This document shows positions 20,789 through 33,198 of a stretch of DNA of 64,000 bases, in pieces. The position numbers and the translations under genes are program-made. The stretch comes from Alopecurus myosuroides (Eukaryota > Streptophyta > Magnoliopsida > Poales > Poaceae): the NCBI GenBank assembly GCA_028641055.1, contig CM054062.1:233876376-233940375 (forward strand). Direction: 5' to 3'. Below the pieces are notes generated by a model. That model saw only the letters and a program-made list of their open reading frames with translations. It was not told the DNA's origin and did not search any database. How positions within the stretch are numbered: the first letter of the stretch is position 1; the number at the start of each line of letters is the position of its first letter.

Positions 20789-22181
20789 TGATACGTCCAA
20801 AACGTATCTCCTTTTCTAAACACTTTTCTTATTGTTTTCCTCTAAACTTGTGAGTTTTGGATACCACTAACACAGACTAACACTGTTTTTAACAGAATTA
20901 CCTTCGTGTCTCGGTTTTGTGCAGAAAAATCAACTTTCGTGAAAATGCCCAGAAAAGATCCCGTTGGTCCTAAAACACAAGAAGATCCCGGGAGCCAGAA
21001 GGGGGCGAGGAGAGGAGCCAAGAGGGGGCCACACCACCCCCGGCGCCCCCCTTGGCCGCGCCGCCTAGTGATGTGGGCCACCCCTGGACCCTCTCGGACT
21101 CCCCTTTCGACTACATATGCCCCGTAAACTTAAACGCGAGGGGTTCGTCATATTCCATAGAAACACAACAGAGCGCCGCCGCCACCCCGAACCTCGATTC
21201 GGGGATCAGAAGTTCCTATTTTGGCGCCCTGCCGGGACGGGGATTCGAAGGAGATCATCGCCATCGACACCACCACCGCCACCTCTTCTCCATCAACCAT
21301 CAATGATCCCCCCGTACATGTGTGAGTAAACACCGTTGTAGGATGAGAGGGATGGAAGGGATTGGATGAGATCGATCATGTAATAATGCCAGATTGTTAG
21401 GGCATAGTGCCTAGTATCCATTGTTAGTGTTTTCTACCATTGTTGCAACTTGTTGTGCTTAATGCTTGTCACTAGGGCCCGAGTGCCATGATCCCAGATC
21501 TGAAAATGTTATTGTTTCATGAGTAGTTGTTTCTTGATCATATCTGCAAGTTGTATTACACATGTCATTGTCCGGAACCCGAGGCCCCAAAGTGACAGAA
21601 ATTAAGACAACCGGAGGGGATGGTTGTGATGTGAAGATCACGTGTGTTCACGGAGTGTTAATGTTTGCTCCGGTGCTTTATTAAAAGGAGCACCTTAATT
21701 ACCAGTAGTTTCCCTAGAGGCCCCGCTGCCACGGGCTGGTAGGACAAAATATGTTGTGCAAGTTTCTCATAGCAAGCACATATGACTATATTGGAACACA
21801 TGCCTATGGTTTTCCTAAATGTTTGATACTTTATATTATTATCTGCAATGCCCGTGTTAGATTATTACATGACCTATGTTATCCATGCAACGCCCGTCCA
21901 TCCATTCCCTCTATGACTACGGTACTTCCCATACTGTTGTTTGACGCGATTGCTACTGTTGTTACTATTTTACTACCGATGTTATCTTATTTCTACTGCT
22001 GCTATAAAACTGTTATTACTGATAAATTGTTGCGAACAAGTCTACTTTCAGGTGCATCTGAATTGACAACTCAGTTGTTAAGGCTAATAAATATTCTTTG
22101 GCTTCCCTTGTGTCGAATCAATAAATTTGGGTTTTACTTCCCTCGAAGACTGTTGCGATCCCCTATACTTGTGGGTCACCA
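20789..22181 (+). mobile_element. Solo LTR, Athila-like family, inserted in Tekay copy A gag
   Basis: 1393 bp, TGATACGTCC to GGGTCACCA, flanked by a perfect 5-bp TSD ggcag (20784-20788 and 22182-22186). The gag sequence resumes exactly after it, as the uninterrupted copy B near 32778 shows. It is the same family as the LTR at 59999-61388 (1390 bp, same start and same gatcccctatacttgtgggtc end). With no internal region and a clean TSD it is a solo LTR, the usual product of recombination between the two LTRs of an element. No gene inside. Confidence 0.93.
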
Positions 22182-22186
22182 GGCAG

Positions 22187-22340
22187 CAATTGTTGTGGCG
22201 CTCTCAGCTCGTGTGGCCTGGCGATCTTCCATCATCAGGGCCAACAATGCCTCCACCGATGGTGGGGGTGGTGGCGGTGGTTCCCGACACGGCGCCATTC
22301 TGTAGTGAAACATGTGTAAGACTATGCAGCAAGACTTCTT
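22187..22340 (-). pseudogene. gag: Tekay copy A gag, N-terminal portion
   Basis: The N-terminal part of gag, detached by the solo LTR. It matches copy B at about 32790-32950, including the Met-Met-Glu-Asp start region and the Pro-rich leader. Copy A has an extra stretch near 22288-22308 that is absent from B. Confidence 0.7.
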
Positions 22341-22624
22341 TGTTTTTAAAAGAAAAACTAGGCAACAAAAATAGTTTTGTGAACAACGAAAGACAAGTGA
22401 TACATCACAAGTATTTTACGAGTAGAAAATCACAAACATAGATAGATCACACACATATCCATTCATCATATAAAGTCTTACAATCACACAACACAAACAC
22501 AGATCTCAAACTACAAGCTAAGCTTCAAGAGCTACTACAAGGGGTGCGACTCATGAGGACATCGCAAAGCAACTAGCAAAACAACTAGCACAACATCAAA
22601 AGCGCCAAGGTACTACATCTAGTC

Positions 22625-23504
22625 CTAGTCAGTGTCTCCATCGAAAAGAATCTCCTCAGGATCCTCCTCACTCTGAATTAGGTCGTCATCCTCCTGCTCA
22701 CTCTGGTCACTTATGTCCATCCCATCAACATATGACAGAACGTCATCGCCAACCAGGAGATCCTCATTCTCTCTATGGAGCTCTGTAATCTCCTCCTCTA
22801 GCTCCTCAAGAGTAGAGTCTCAAGTAGCCAGGTCCTCTCTAGCGGTCTTCAGTCGCCCACGCAGAATCGTGTTGGCCTCCTGAAGTGCCTCAACCTTCTT
22901 GGTGAGACGAGTACGGCCCAAACGAGTGGTGCGTAACTGTCCCGCCAAGGCTTGGTTTTCCTCGCGGTCTCTGTCTCGTGGTCAACCATCAGCTTCCCCA
23001 TATGGTAACTAGGAGGCAACACTCTGCAACAATGGTGTGCTGCAAAATCCTCAGATCATCCAGACTGCACTGGGTGCGGTGCAGAAGTATCTCCATGTCC
23101 TCTAGGTGAGGACCCATGCCATCTAGATCATGTGGCACTGGAAGCGGTGTACCCGTCTCATCACGCCTCCCAAGCAACTCAAAGCGAGTGCCAAGGAAAA
23201 GATAGTCCCTCAGATAAGCCAGGCGTGCTATCGCCTCCTGAATCACTCGAACTGCGCCCTCCTGCGAGGAGCGCTCAATAACAGTGAAGACAAAGGTCTC
23301 CGCTGAAGGTTCTGTCAGTGGGGGACGGATGGTACATTCCACAAACCAGTCACCCTCGATCGGAGAACCAAAGATAATTCATCCTCGTAACTCCGGAACT
23401 GGGCGGTCAATCAGCTCAGTCATCTCCACAAGCCTCTACTCGAAGAGAAACGATATGTCGTGTTCCAGTCCCAACTGACAGGCCTCATTTAAGACAACTT
23501 CCAT
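22625..23504 (-). pseudogene. Tekay copy A ORF upstream of gag ('ORF0'), broken
   Basis: Between the PBS and gag, starting at ATG 23504-23502. It aligns along its length with the better-preserved ORF of copy B (33199-34083): MECTIRPPLTEPSAETFVF, RDYLFLGTRFELLGRRDETG and HRTQCSLDDLRILQHT are clearly shared. Copy A has frame damage near 22985 and a TGA near 22820 where B has Arg. On the other hand it reads Glu where B has a TAG, so neither copy's stop is part of the family's design. It ends with an acidic tail. Function unknown. Confidence 0.75.
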
Positions 23505-23723
23505 CTACACAAAAATTTAAGTATAGTTTAAGTTAGACCACAGTGTGCAAAGTTTTAAGTTATGCAAGAGGTAACTTTAATGTAAGTAGAGTTTGATAAC
23601 ACAGAGGAGATGGGTGTATAGAATATTTTGGTACTTAGTCATATAAGTAACTTAGTTTTATAAAGTAGCTTTTGGAGTACTAGCTAACATCCGTGCTAAC
23701 TAAGGTCTCCTGTGGTCAGGATA

Positions 23724-23735
23724 GCTCTGATACCA
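23724..23735 (-). other. PBS of Tekay copy A (initiator tRNA-Met type)
   Basis: Minus strand TGGTATCAGAGC, separated from the end of LTR2 (..CTACA) by four bases. This sequence is the common primer-binding site complementary to the 3' end of initiator tRNA-Met. Confidence 0.9.
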
Positions 23736-23739
23736 ACTT

Positions 23740-26700
23740 TGTAGAGGTCCCTAACTAGCAAGTCCAAGACCCCTCATATGCATCCATTCACGATCCCAGG
23801 AAGATCAGTCGTGAACAACATATGAAGTTGGTACACAGATAACATTATGCATTACACGAATATAGGAGTCTTACAACGCATGGTCCATGACCAAGTATTA
23901 ACAACTGCCACATAGGGAAGGCAAATAACACACACACATACATCGTAAGACAACAAAACATAACGTGGTAGCACCCGAGTCACGCCTTAACCTACAGGCT
24001 GCTGACCCGGAGACGTTCCTAGTTCGTGTAGTCGTCGATGTAGTACTCCTCTTTGAGAAACTCCTCCTGAGGTGGCTCCTCGAGTTCTGGCCAAGTAAAT
24101 AGCCAGGGACGAAACCAATATGAGTACATTTGAATGTAATCTGCAAGACATCCTTTATAAACTTACATAATGCAAGCATGCTTATATGGTGGAATGGGTA
24201 GGCTATACATAGGGTTCACTACCCATGGTGGATGTAAGATACATCATGGTTGATTTAACATCTCTATTATCTTTGTTGAAGAAGATACTTCAAAAGAAAG
24301 TAATATAGTTTTATTTCTCTTGTAGATATTAGATGTCCAAGAGGTTTTATAAAACTTTGTTTTATAAAAGAATGTTTCTCTTTGCAAAATTTCTTGTAAA
24401 ACACCTTCCAGCTTTCCTTTATAAGTACCTCACAGGTACAAGTCCTTTTCTCAAAAACCTCCTTTTTGAAAACATGACACAATTCTAGCTACATGGCCAT
24501 TCAACTGCCCATATCCAAGGGCTCGGCTATTCAGAATAGTTTTACTCTGCAAAGGTGTACACAATCCACAAGATCCAATCATCTGCCATGAACCACCCAT
24601 GGACCGTCACAGCGGTATGAGAACATCAGATAAACGATCCTAACTGTCCACTCTGGTCAAGCTAGCATATGACTATCCCTTCAACTGGGTTTATTTTCCC
24701 GGGCGCCATATCCCACATTGCCACGGCAGGAGACCCAACTGTCGCACCCGGAGGAGAACTTAATCCCTCACTGTGTATGCCCCGTATCTCCTCCTAGCGA
24801 CACTTCAGTTCAGAGAATCCCTTCTCTATAGCATTTTGGGATAGAACAAACACTAACAAGAACAAGTTTTTAGGTAGGCCCCGTGCCCATGTTGAGGTAG
24901 AGTGTCAGGTTGTCTTGGTTGTCCAACGAAGGCTAGGTTATGTGTCTTTTGTAAACAATTTCGAAACTTTCCTCTTTGCCTCCCCCGGTGAATAAGGTCC
25001 CGCCTTTCCACCGTGGACTTTTCATAAAGCATTTGTTTACAAAAGCACATTTTTTAAAGTGTCCACTTAGGGACTCAAGATTATTATCTTTGGTGGTATT
25101 TATATACCATATGGTGGCTAAATGCTTGGTAACACCAAGTTTGACTATTGGCAACGTGATAGATAGATATAATATTAATAGAAATAATAGCCAACAACAA
25201 AAATAGTTTTGGTAATCATATTTTTGTAAAACTTCAGAAGTAAAACATGCATGATAGATAATGATAAGTGTAATAATAGAAAGCTTTTGGATGGCTTGCC
25301 TTGGTATTGGTTTGGGTCTTGCTCTTGAAACAACAAGAATGGTAATAATATCCCCCTGCACCAATCACTTCTTCCTCGTTTTCTATCGTCACAAAATAAA
25401 ATAAAGGACACACAATCAGAACCAAACTAAGGAAAACAATGGTACTAAGTACTACATACAGAAAAAAATTCACAAAACAAACCATCACTCACTTTTCCAA
25501 AAGTAACACTCCACAGGCACACACAAAAATACAAGATTAAAAGCTAACATAACTATGGTGGACAAATGTCATTTCTCACCAAAATGAAATGGAACCAGTG
25601 GGTGTTCCACTAGTTTTCCAAGACATTTAAGAGGTCAAAATGCCTCTGTTTATACTTGTGGAAAATAATATTCCACCAAAAAAACATCAAAACACTACAC
25701 ATACTAGTGGAAAATAATAGGGTGCATATACAAATAAACAAATGCTACATATGCTTTTCTATAAAATAACATGCAAGCAAACAGAGGTAATAACATCCTC
25801 AAAACAGTACAAAAATGGTACTGGACTCATCCTATCCACATAAAAAATATAGGTACTAAACATAACAACACAATTCCTACATTTCTATTTAAAAAGAAAC
25901 TACTAGAAAACAATACTAGACTATTTATATTTCTATTTGTTTTCCAAACATAAACAAACTTCCTACCACACTAGTACTGCAAAAAAATCCTAATAACAGA
26001 GAGTAACACATCTATACATGCTATAAAACAAGCTTCTATCACACAGACAATTATTCTAAACTAAATAAACAAGATTTACTATTAACAGAAAAGTGCTAAA
26101 TCTAGAAATACATGTCATAAATAATCTAGAGCTCTAAAAGTCACACCTAGTTAGGATTACATAGATCTAATCATACACAAACTCATCCAATTGGATCCAC
26201 ATCAAAAATAATGTTTAAACACTCTCTAAAAATCTAGAAAAGCCTACTGGACATATACCAAAATGGATGGCATTTTCCATAGGTAACTCTCCTTGATGCA
26301 AGGTAAAGTGCTACTGATATATCTATTCAAGCAATACTCAAAACAATTTGGTTTGACCAAAATGGCCACATATTCTTAAAGTTATGCACAAAACAAACTA
26401 ACAGACACTCTCTGGCATTTTAAATACTACAGCACAAATATTGCACCAAATACAGATCTACAACTTGCATGTGGTTTGGAAAATGTCTAGCTACTGCCAT
26501 GATTTTTGGTTAAAATCTATCTCCATTATTTCTATTTTCACAGGACAAAAGTAAAGCATTTGTTTCTCTGTTATTTTAAAAAGAAAAGAAGTCGCAGCAC
26601 ACGGGCTGGATCTCTACTGCGCGCGGCCCAACTAAGCCTAAAGCAGTAAAGCAGCCCAACTTCCTTCGTGCGCGCGCATAGCGTGGCAACGGTACACATT

Positions 26701-28367
26701 CAAATGGGACCGTTGATCCAAGGATCGACGGCCCATGGTCGTCTCCCTCCTCTCTCTCTCTCTCTCTATCTCAACGGAAAACACACCAGCGGCGGGTTTT
26801 GCTCGATCGCTCACCGTGGGGGCTCGCGGGGCAGTGGCGATAGGTCGAGGACGTCGCATGGGAGTGGTGCAGCGCAGGGGCGCGGTCTCTGTCCATCCCG
26901 GTGATTCCAAACGACTGCTGGAAGCAGTGCGGCCGTGGCGTCTCCGACGATGGCGGCGTGCAACCTGCAAACGAGAGGGCACGAGACAGGGTCAGGGCGG
27001 GGTTACGAAGTACGGAGAACACGATGGCGGTGAGAAATGGAGGTGGAAAAGCTCGGGGCGTGCTCCACCTCTAGGAGACGTTCCCGGTGGCCAGCGGCAA
27101 AAACTTGCCTGCGGTGCTCACAGAGAGCTCGCGGGGCTCGTGGCTTGTGTCGGGGTGGTGGAGTGTGGTGAGGGGAGTGGGGTGGCGGAGTGGCTACGTG
27201 CCCGTGGCTTTATAGCCACGGTGTCGTGGTCATGTGGGTGCCCACGGCATGGCCGCGGCGAGCACAGGGACGTGCTTCCGGGCGCTCCCGACGTGCAAAT
27301 GGCCGCCCACGATATATAGGAGGTACAGGGTGGCTTGGCACTGCTCGGCATGTCGCGGAGGGGACTGTGCGTGCTCGGGCTGTTCCTCCATGTCTTTCTC
27401 TCCTCTGCCTCCTCTGTTCCCACATCTCTCTCTCTCCCTCTCTGGTTGACTCCAAAAGGATCCAAGGCGTGCTAATGAGAGTAGACACATAGGGGTATGG
27501 GTTTGGAAAAGTCTCACTATCTAAAATGCACACAGACATTCAAACCAAGCATTCAAACTTATTTCAAATTAACAGATCCAGAAAATTCAGAAAAATCACT
27601 TAGTCATTTTTGCGAAGTGTTGAAACAGACATAATCAACAAAAAGTTCCTTTTGTTTTCAAGGCTCAAATAAATTCCAAATGTTGTTTTCCAAGTTGTAG
27701 ATTAATAAACATGATTTGTACTTTCAGAAACATCTTTTGAAAACAATTTTGGGATTATGGAAAGTTTTGAAAACAAGATGGAAAAAGGGCTACTTTCTGT
27801 ATTTCTCTGTTTTCTAAAAATCTCTTTTTGTGTCTTAATTTTCTTCCACAAAAACAAGCATGCAAATGATTGTTTTCTCAATAAAAAATCCAAACCAAGC
27901 TTATAGATTTGTAGTCCATATATCAGAGAACACATTCCTGCCAAGAAAACATAAAATGTGATTTTCTAACATATTGAAAATAAGTGCTAGATATTGATAC
28001 TTGGCTAGTTTTTCAGAAACAATTCCAAATAGAAACATTAAAAGAAAACATCCAAATTTTCTAATGCCATTTTGTTTTCTTGATTCAAACAAAACCAAAT
28101 ATTATTGTTAGGTTGAAATCAACCTTGATACAATACTTGGGATAAAAATTATTCAAATCATCATATGGAAAACATCACAGAAACAATAAGAAACATGAGG
28201 AAAAATTGATATTTGATTTTAAACAAAAGCTTGCTTGCATTGCATAGATACTCATGGTCTCATACATAATGTGGGTTTACACTAATGCATTAAAAAAGTT
28301 TTTGTTGGCTCTAAATTTTTTTCTTCCTTAGCTATTTTACATGTGCTCCAAAATCTGGGGTGTGATA
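23740..28367 (-). repeat. LTR2 of the Tekay tandem, shared by copies A and B
   Basis: 4628 bp. On the minus strand it begins TATCACACCCC (the other copy has TGTCACACCCC, so the terminal TG is mutated to TA) and ends CTACA. It is the 3' LTR of B and the 5' LTR of A. AT-rich arms flank a GC-rich block at about 26600-27450 with a CT run (26747-26769) and the promoter. Short ORFs in the GC block on both strands do not resemble known proteins and overlap each other, so I leave them out. Differences from LTR3 amount to several percent by eye. Confidence 0.88.
27202..27221 (-). promoter_or_regulatory. TATA box inside a perfect hairpin, LTR2 promoter
   Basis: ccgtggct, four bases, agccacgg: an eight-bp stem whose loop region gives CTATAAAG on the minus strand (27215-27208). 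It is conserved in LTR3 (55072-55089, seven-bp stem). A second TATA-like tatata lies just upstream on the minus strand, near 27310, in LTR2 only. It should start the genomic RNA near 27180. Confidence 0.65.
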
Positions 28368-28385
28368 GATCTCCTCCCCCTAAAA
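28368..28385 (-). other. Polypurine tract of Tekay copy B
   Basis: Minus strand TTTTAGGGGGAGGAGATC directly before LTR2, and just after the pol stop at 28411. It primes plus-strand synthesis. Confidence 0.8.
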
Positions 28386-28410
28386 GAATCTCGCCCCGAG
28401 ATTCGTAGGT

Positions 28411-29598
28411 CTAGTCCTTAAAGAAACCAGGGAACTCCTTCCTGATATAATCCTCACGCTCCCAGGTAGCTTCTTCCTCAGAATGATTCATCCACTCAAT
28501 CTTAAGGAACGTGAAAGCATTTCTCCCGGTAGCATGAACATTTTCCTCAAGTACTCGTAGGGGTCTATCAAGGTAAGTCAGGTCATCATTTAGGTCAATG
28601 GTCTTGAAGTCAACGTCTTGGTAGGTGAGATCTTTCTCAGGTACATGAAGACACTTTCGGAGCAAACACACATGAAAGACATTGTGAAAAGCAGACAACT
28701 CTTCAGGCAATTCCAACTGATAAGACACTTCTCCACGACGGGCTAGTATCTTAAAGGGCCAATATATATGGGTGCAAGCTTCCCTTTGACATGGAAACGC
28801 TGCATCCCTTTGAGCAGCGTAACACGAAGGTACACGAAATATCCAATACGGAAAAGAGACGTCGCGACGCTTAGTGTCAGCATAGCTCTTTTGGCGAGAT
28901 TGAGCTGCCTTGAGGCGATCACGAATGAGCTGGACTTGTTCCTCTGCGGCACGTAGAGTGTCTACTCCAAAGACTTGACTGTCACCGGTCTCAGTCCAGT
29001 TTAGTGGGGTACGACACTTACGTCCATACAGGGCTTCAGAAGGTGCCATCTGTAAGCTTGACTGATAATCGTTGTTGTAGGAAAATTCTGCAAACGACAG
29101 GCAATCTTCCCACTTAACTCCATAGAACAAAACACGGGCATGGAGCATGTCCTCCAATATCTGGTTCACATGCTCTGTCCGTCCATCAGTCTGCGGGTGA
29201 TAGGCAATGCTAAAAGCTAACTTGGTTCCCAAAGCTTTGTGTAACTTCTTCCAAAATATAGAGGTGAACTGTGATCCTCGATCTGACACAATCGTGCTAG
29301 GGACTCCATACAGGCTTACTATCCGAGAAATGTAGAGATCAGCAAGCTGGTCTCCACGATATGTAGTCTTGACAGGAATAAAGTGTGCCACTTTTGTGAG
29401 CCTGTCAACGACAACCAATATTGAATCATTTCCTCGGCTGGACCTTGGAAGTCCAGTGATAAAGTCCATCCTGATTTCATCCCATTTCCAAACAGGAACT
29501 TGCGGTGGCTGTAACAATCCAGGGGGACATTGGTGTATAGCTTTTACCTGCTGACATATATGACATTTGGCTATAAACGAGGCAATGTCTCGTTTCAT
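28411..29598 (-). CDS. pol: Tekay copy B integrase with chromodomain
   Basis: An open minus-strand frame of 395 codons, the C-terminal end of pol. It starts within the zinc-binding region (CHICQQVK). The catalytic core has WDEIRMDFITGLP, VSDRGSQFTS and YHPQTDGRTEHVNQ, giving the D, D, E triad. A GRKCRTPLNW-type block and the gypsy tail with PEELSAFHNVFHVCLLRK follow. The last ~60 residues, RPLRVLEENVHATGRNAFTF then IEWMNHSEEEATWERED, form a chromodomain of the Tekay/Del type, which in chromoviruses guides integration to marked chromatin. The segment around 28750-28860 looks locally scrambled (RRDVSFPYWIFRVPSCYAAQ), probably two compensating frameshifts. The HHCC first half and an upstream stop near 29600 separate it from RT. 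Confidence 0.85.
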   Translation of the reverse strand: MKRDIASFIAKCHICQQVKAIHQCPPGLLQPPQVPVWKWDEIRMDFITGLPRSSRGNDSILVVVDRLTKVAHFIPVKTTYRGDQLADLYISRIVSLYGVPSTIVSDRGSQFTSIFWKKLHKALGTKLAFSIAYHPQTDGRTEHVNQILEDMLHARVLFYGVKWEDCLSFAEFSYNNDYQSSLQMAPSEALYGRKCRTPLNWTETGDSQVFGVDTLRAAEEQVQLIRDRLKAAQSRQKSYADTKRRDVSFPYWIFRVPSCYAAQRDAAFPCQREACTHIYWPFKILARRGEVSYQLELPEELSAFHNVFHVCLLRKCLHVPEKDLTYQDVDFKTIDLNDDLTYLDRPLRVLEENVHATGRNAFTFLKIEWMNHSEEEATWEREDYIRKEFPGFFKD

Positions 29599-31563
29599 TC
29601 CATGCCACTAGAAATTCTCCTTCAGGTCTTGGTACATTTTACTTCCTCCAGGGTGAATAGAGTACGGAGTCTCATGAGCCTCGGTTATGATAGTCTGCTT
29701 TAACTCCGATTCGACAGGAACACAAATATGTCCTTCGTACCACAAGACTCCTTCAGAATCAACGGTAAAGCCAACAACTTTTTTCCTTCTCTAAACGGGC
29801 TTTAATCCCATCTACGCTCTTCTGACCCTTATGTGCTTCCTTGATCTGGTCAACTAGGGTTGGTTTAACCTCCATGGCATAGAACATGCCATAACTAACT
29901 ACTTCAATACCAAGCTGGTCAAGTTCTTTCCACAACTCCGGTTGCCTGATCTGGATCATAGCATTCAGAGAGGCTAGTTCTTGACTAAGGGCATCCGCTA
30001 CAACATTTTCCTTCCCAGGGTGATAGTGGATACTTAGATCATAATATTTGATGAGCTCAATCCAACAACGTTGCCTCATATTGAGTTCACGCTGAGTAAA
30101 GATGTACTCCAAACTCTTATGATCTGTGTATATTTCACATCTTTTCCCAATAAGAAAATGTCGCCATGCCTTGAGGGCATGTACAACTGCGGCAAGCTCT
30201 AAGTCATGTGTGGGGTAGTTTAACTCATGAAGTCTCAACTGGCATGCGATATATGATATAACTTTCCCTTCTTGGATGAGAACACTTCTAAGACCAAACT
30301 TAGAAGCATCACAATACACATCGAAACTCTTGGTGACGTCCGGCATAATGAGTACCGACGCAGACACCAGTCGATCCTTCAACTCTTGAAACCTCTCTTC
30401 ACACTTGTCCGTCCATACGAACTTACTATCCTTCTTGAGTAACTGAGTGAGTGGTATGGCTATAATCAAGAATCCTTGAACAAACTCGCGGTAATATACC
30501 GCTAAACCCAGAAATGATCTGAATTCAGTCGGGTTGGTCAGAGCATTACGCTTCGCCACAGACCGAACCAGTGTAGGTTAACAGAAATCCCTCCTTCAGA
30601 TACCACATGTCTAAGAAATCCGACTTCCTTCAGCCAGAACTGACACTTAATGAACTTAGCATACAGTTGATACTGACGAAGTGTTCCGAGTAAAGTTCTC
30701 AGATGTTCTTCGTGTTCTTTCTCACTCTTGGAATAAATAAGGATGTCGTCGATAAACACTACGACAAACTTTTCCAAATAATCCATGAACACCTTGTTCA
30801 TAAGATTCATGAAATAGGCAAGGGCATTGGTCAGACCAAAAGACATCACGATGTACTCATACAATCCGTAACGAGTGGTGAAAGCGGTCTTAGGGATATC
30901 TGTATCACGAACCTTCAATTGGTGATAACCAATGCGAAGGTCGATCTTTGAGAATATTCTTGCCCCATTCAGCTGGTCAAACAGGTCTTCAATTTTTTGC
31001 AAAGGGTATTTGTTCTTGATGGTCACATCATTCAACTTACGGTAATCCACACATAAACATGCGGAACTGTCCTGTTTGTCCACAAAAATGACAGGTGATC
31101 CCCATGGTGATGCACTAGGGCGAATCAGACCTTTTCTCAACATGTAATCCAACTGTTTCTTCAACTCAACTATCTCCTTCATATTCATCCGATAAGGCTT
31201 CTATGATATTGGTTCGGTTCCAGGTACTAACTCAATGATAAACTCGATATCCCTATCTAGAGGCATACCGGGTAATTCTTCAGGAAACACATACGAGTAA
31301 TCACATACTACCGGAACTTCCTCAAGTGTGGTTTTGGCTATACCAGTGTGGCAGTGAGTCTCTTATGTAGACTTGGTTGCGGTGTAAGCAACGTTTTCTC
31401 CATCACTAGTGGTCAATGATATGGACTTCTTGGCGCAATCAATAATAGCATTATACTTGGTCATCCAATTCATACCCAGTACCACTTCTATCCCTTGGGA
31501 TCCCAGTACTATCAGGTCGGCATGAAAAGTTTTCCCTTGTATTTCACTGGTACTTCCTTGCAA
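29599..31563 (-). pseudogene. pol: Tekay copy B pol: end of protease, reverse transcriptase, RNase H
   Basis: Three minus-strand frames in series. 31563-31363 is the protease C-terminal region ([18 protein letters not shown]). 31188-30538 is RT with [31 protein letters not shown] and an intact FIDDILIYS. 30559-29759 is RT thumb plus RNase H ([41 protein letters not shown]). The frame slips near 30580, a stop lies near 31200, and the RNase H to integrase linker (29599-29758) is out of frame. Catalytic residues of RT survive, unlike copy A. Confidence 0.88.
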
Positions 31564-32900
31564 ACACGGTTGGCTTTGGTACTAGCTCCCGGTATTTGTA
31601 CTAACATAGGGTTTTGCATATGTGTAGGATTCACACCACTCTTTTCAGCAAATGGCATAGTGACAACATAATGTGATGCACCATAATGAAATAGTACTTC
31701 AGCAGGTACAGAGTTGGCAGGAAACATACCCATCACCATGTCAGGTGTGTTCTGAACCTCCTCAACAATGACATGATTCAGATGCCCCTTTGTCACATTC
31801 TGCTTCCTGGTCACTGGTCCTTGGGTCATCTTGGTTGCATTGGCCTGAGCTGGAGCAGCATTCTTGGTCGGGCAATCCCGAGCAAAATGTCCCTGCTTTC
31901 CACAGGCAAAACATCCTCCATTGGGCTTCGGGTTCGGATTTGGTTTAGCAGCGCAGTTGAAGTTGTTCCCATTTCCATTTCCATTGCCTCCAGTCTTCGG
32001 TGCATAAGGTGCACGGTTGTTGTTTTTGTGGTGGTTGTTGTTGTAGTTGTTGTGGTGGTTGTTGTGCTGGTTCGGGTGAGGTGCATAAGAAGATGCCCTT
32101 GGTGGTGGTGGTCTTGCATAAGGAGTAGGGAGAGTCTTTGGTGCACTAGGTCCTCCTTAAAACATAATATTTCTCTTCCTGTTGTCAAAAGCATTCTGCC
32201 GCTTGGGCTCCATGATCATTGCGGCATCAGCAAGTGATTCCAAATCCTGGAATGGGATCACAACTAGTGTGCACTGCAACTCATCGTGCAGTCCATTCAG
32301 GAATCTTTCTTTCTTCTTCGCCTTCGTGTTCACTTCCTCAGGTGCATACCGGGACAGGGTTGTGAATTCCTCCCAGTACTTTGACACAGTCATCCCTCCC
32401 TGCTACAGCTTCAGGAATTTATCCCATGTGATGTTCATCACCCCCTGGGAGATGTGATACTTTCGGAACCTTGCAACAAAGTCCTCCCAGTCAAACACGT
32501 GGCCAGCAGCAACAGTGGCCCGTCTTGTCTCCCACCAAGTACTTGCTGGCCCAGGAAGAAAATTTGTGGCAAACAACAATTTGGCATTTTGCTCCACGGA
32601 TGCTACTTCCAGGTTGTTAGAAATTTTGCGGAGCCAGTCATCTGCATCCAATGGCTCCACAGTCTTGGAAAATATTGGAGGGTTGGTCCGCTGAAAATCC
32701 TTCAGCTTCGATCGGGAACCGTTTGCATTACCATTGCCACTATTATTGTTGTTGTTGTTGGCACTGGCATTGGCCAACTGCTGCAGGGAAGCAATTGTTG
32801 CGGTGCTCTCAGCTCGTGTGTCCAGGCGATCTTCCATCATCAGGGCCAACAATGCCTCCGCCGATGGTGGGAGTGGTGGAGGTGGTGAAACATGTGTAAG
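31564..32900 (-). pseudogene. gag: Tekay copy B gag and protease
   Basis: Runs from a Pro-rich leader near 32890 (first good ATG pair at 32838-32833) through an Asn-rich stretch and the gag core (FLPGPASTWWETRRATVAAG, FVARFRKYHISQG). TAG at 32405-32403 and TAA at 32159-32157 interrupt it. A frame change follows in the His/Asn-rich linker, then a zinc knuckle CFACGKQGHFARDC. The protease signature reads HYGASHYVV instead of DSGASHSFV in copy A, so the catalytic Asp is lost. The two copies thus carry complementary damage: A keeps the protease Asp and loses the RT Asp, B the reverse. Confidence 0.88.
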
Positions 32901-33198
32901 ACTATGCAGCAAGACTTCTTTGTTTTTAAAAGAAAAAAATAGGGAATACAAATATTTTTGTGAACAACGAAAGACAAGTGATACATCACAAGTATTTTAC
33001 GATATAAAATCACAAACATAGATAGATCACAAACATATCCATTCATCACATAAAGTCTTACAATCACACAACACAAACACAGATCTCAAACTACAAGCTA
33101 AGCTTCAAGAGATACTACAAGGGGTGCGACTCATGAGGGCATCGCAAAGCAACTAGCAAAACAACTAGCACAAGATCAAAAGCACCAAGGTGCTACAT

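Noticed and set aside
26638..27540. Multiple GC-rich ORFs up to 194 codons on both strands (also 54555-55467)
   Set aside because: High GC lowers stop frequency. The frames overlap, differ between LTR2 and LTR3 by frameshifts, and surround the LTR promoter.
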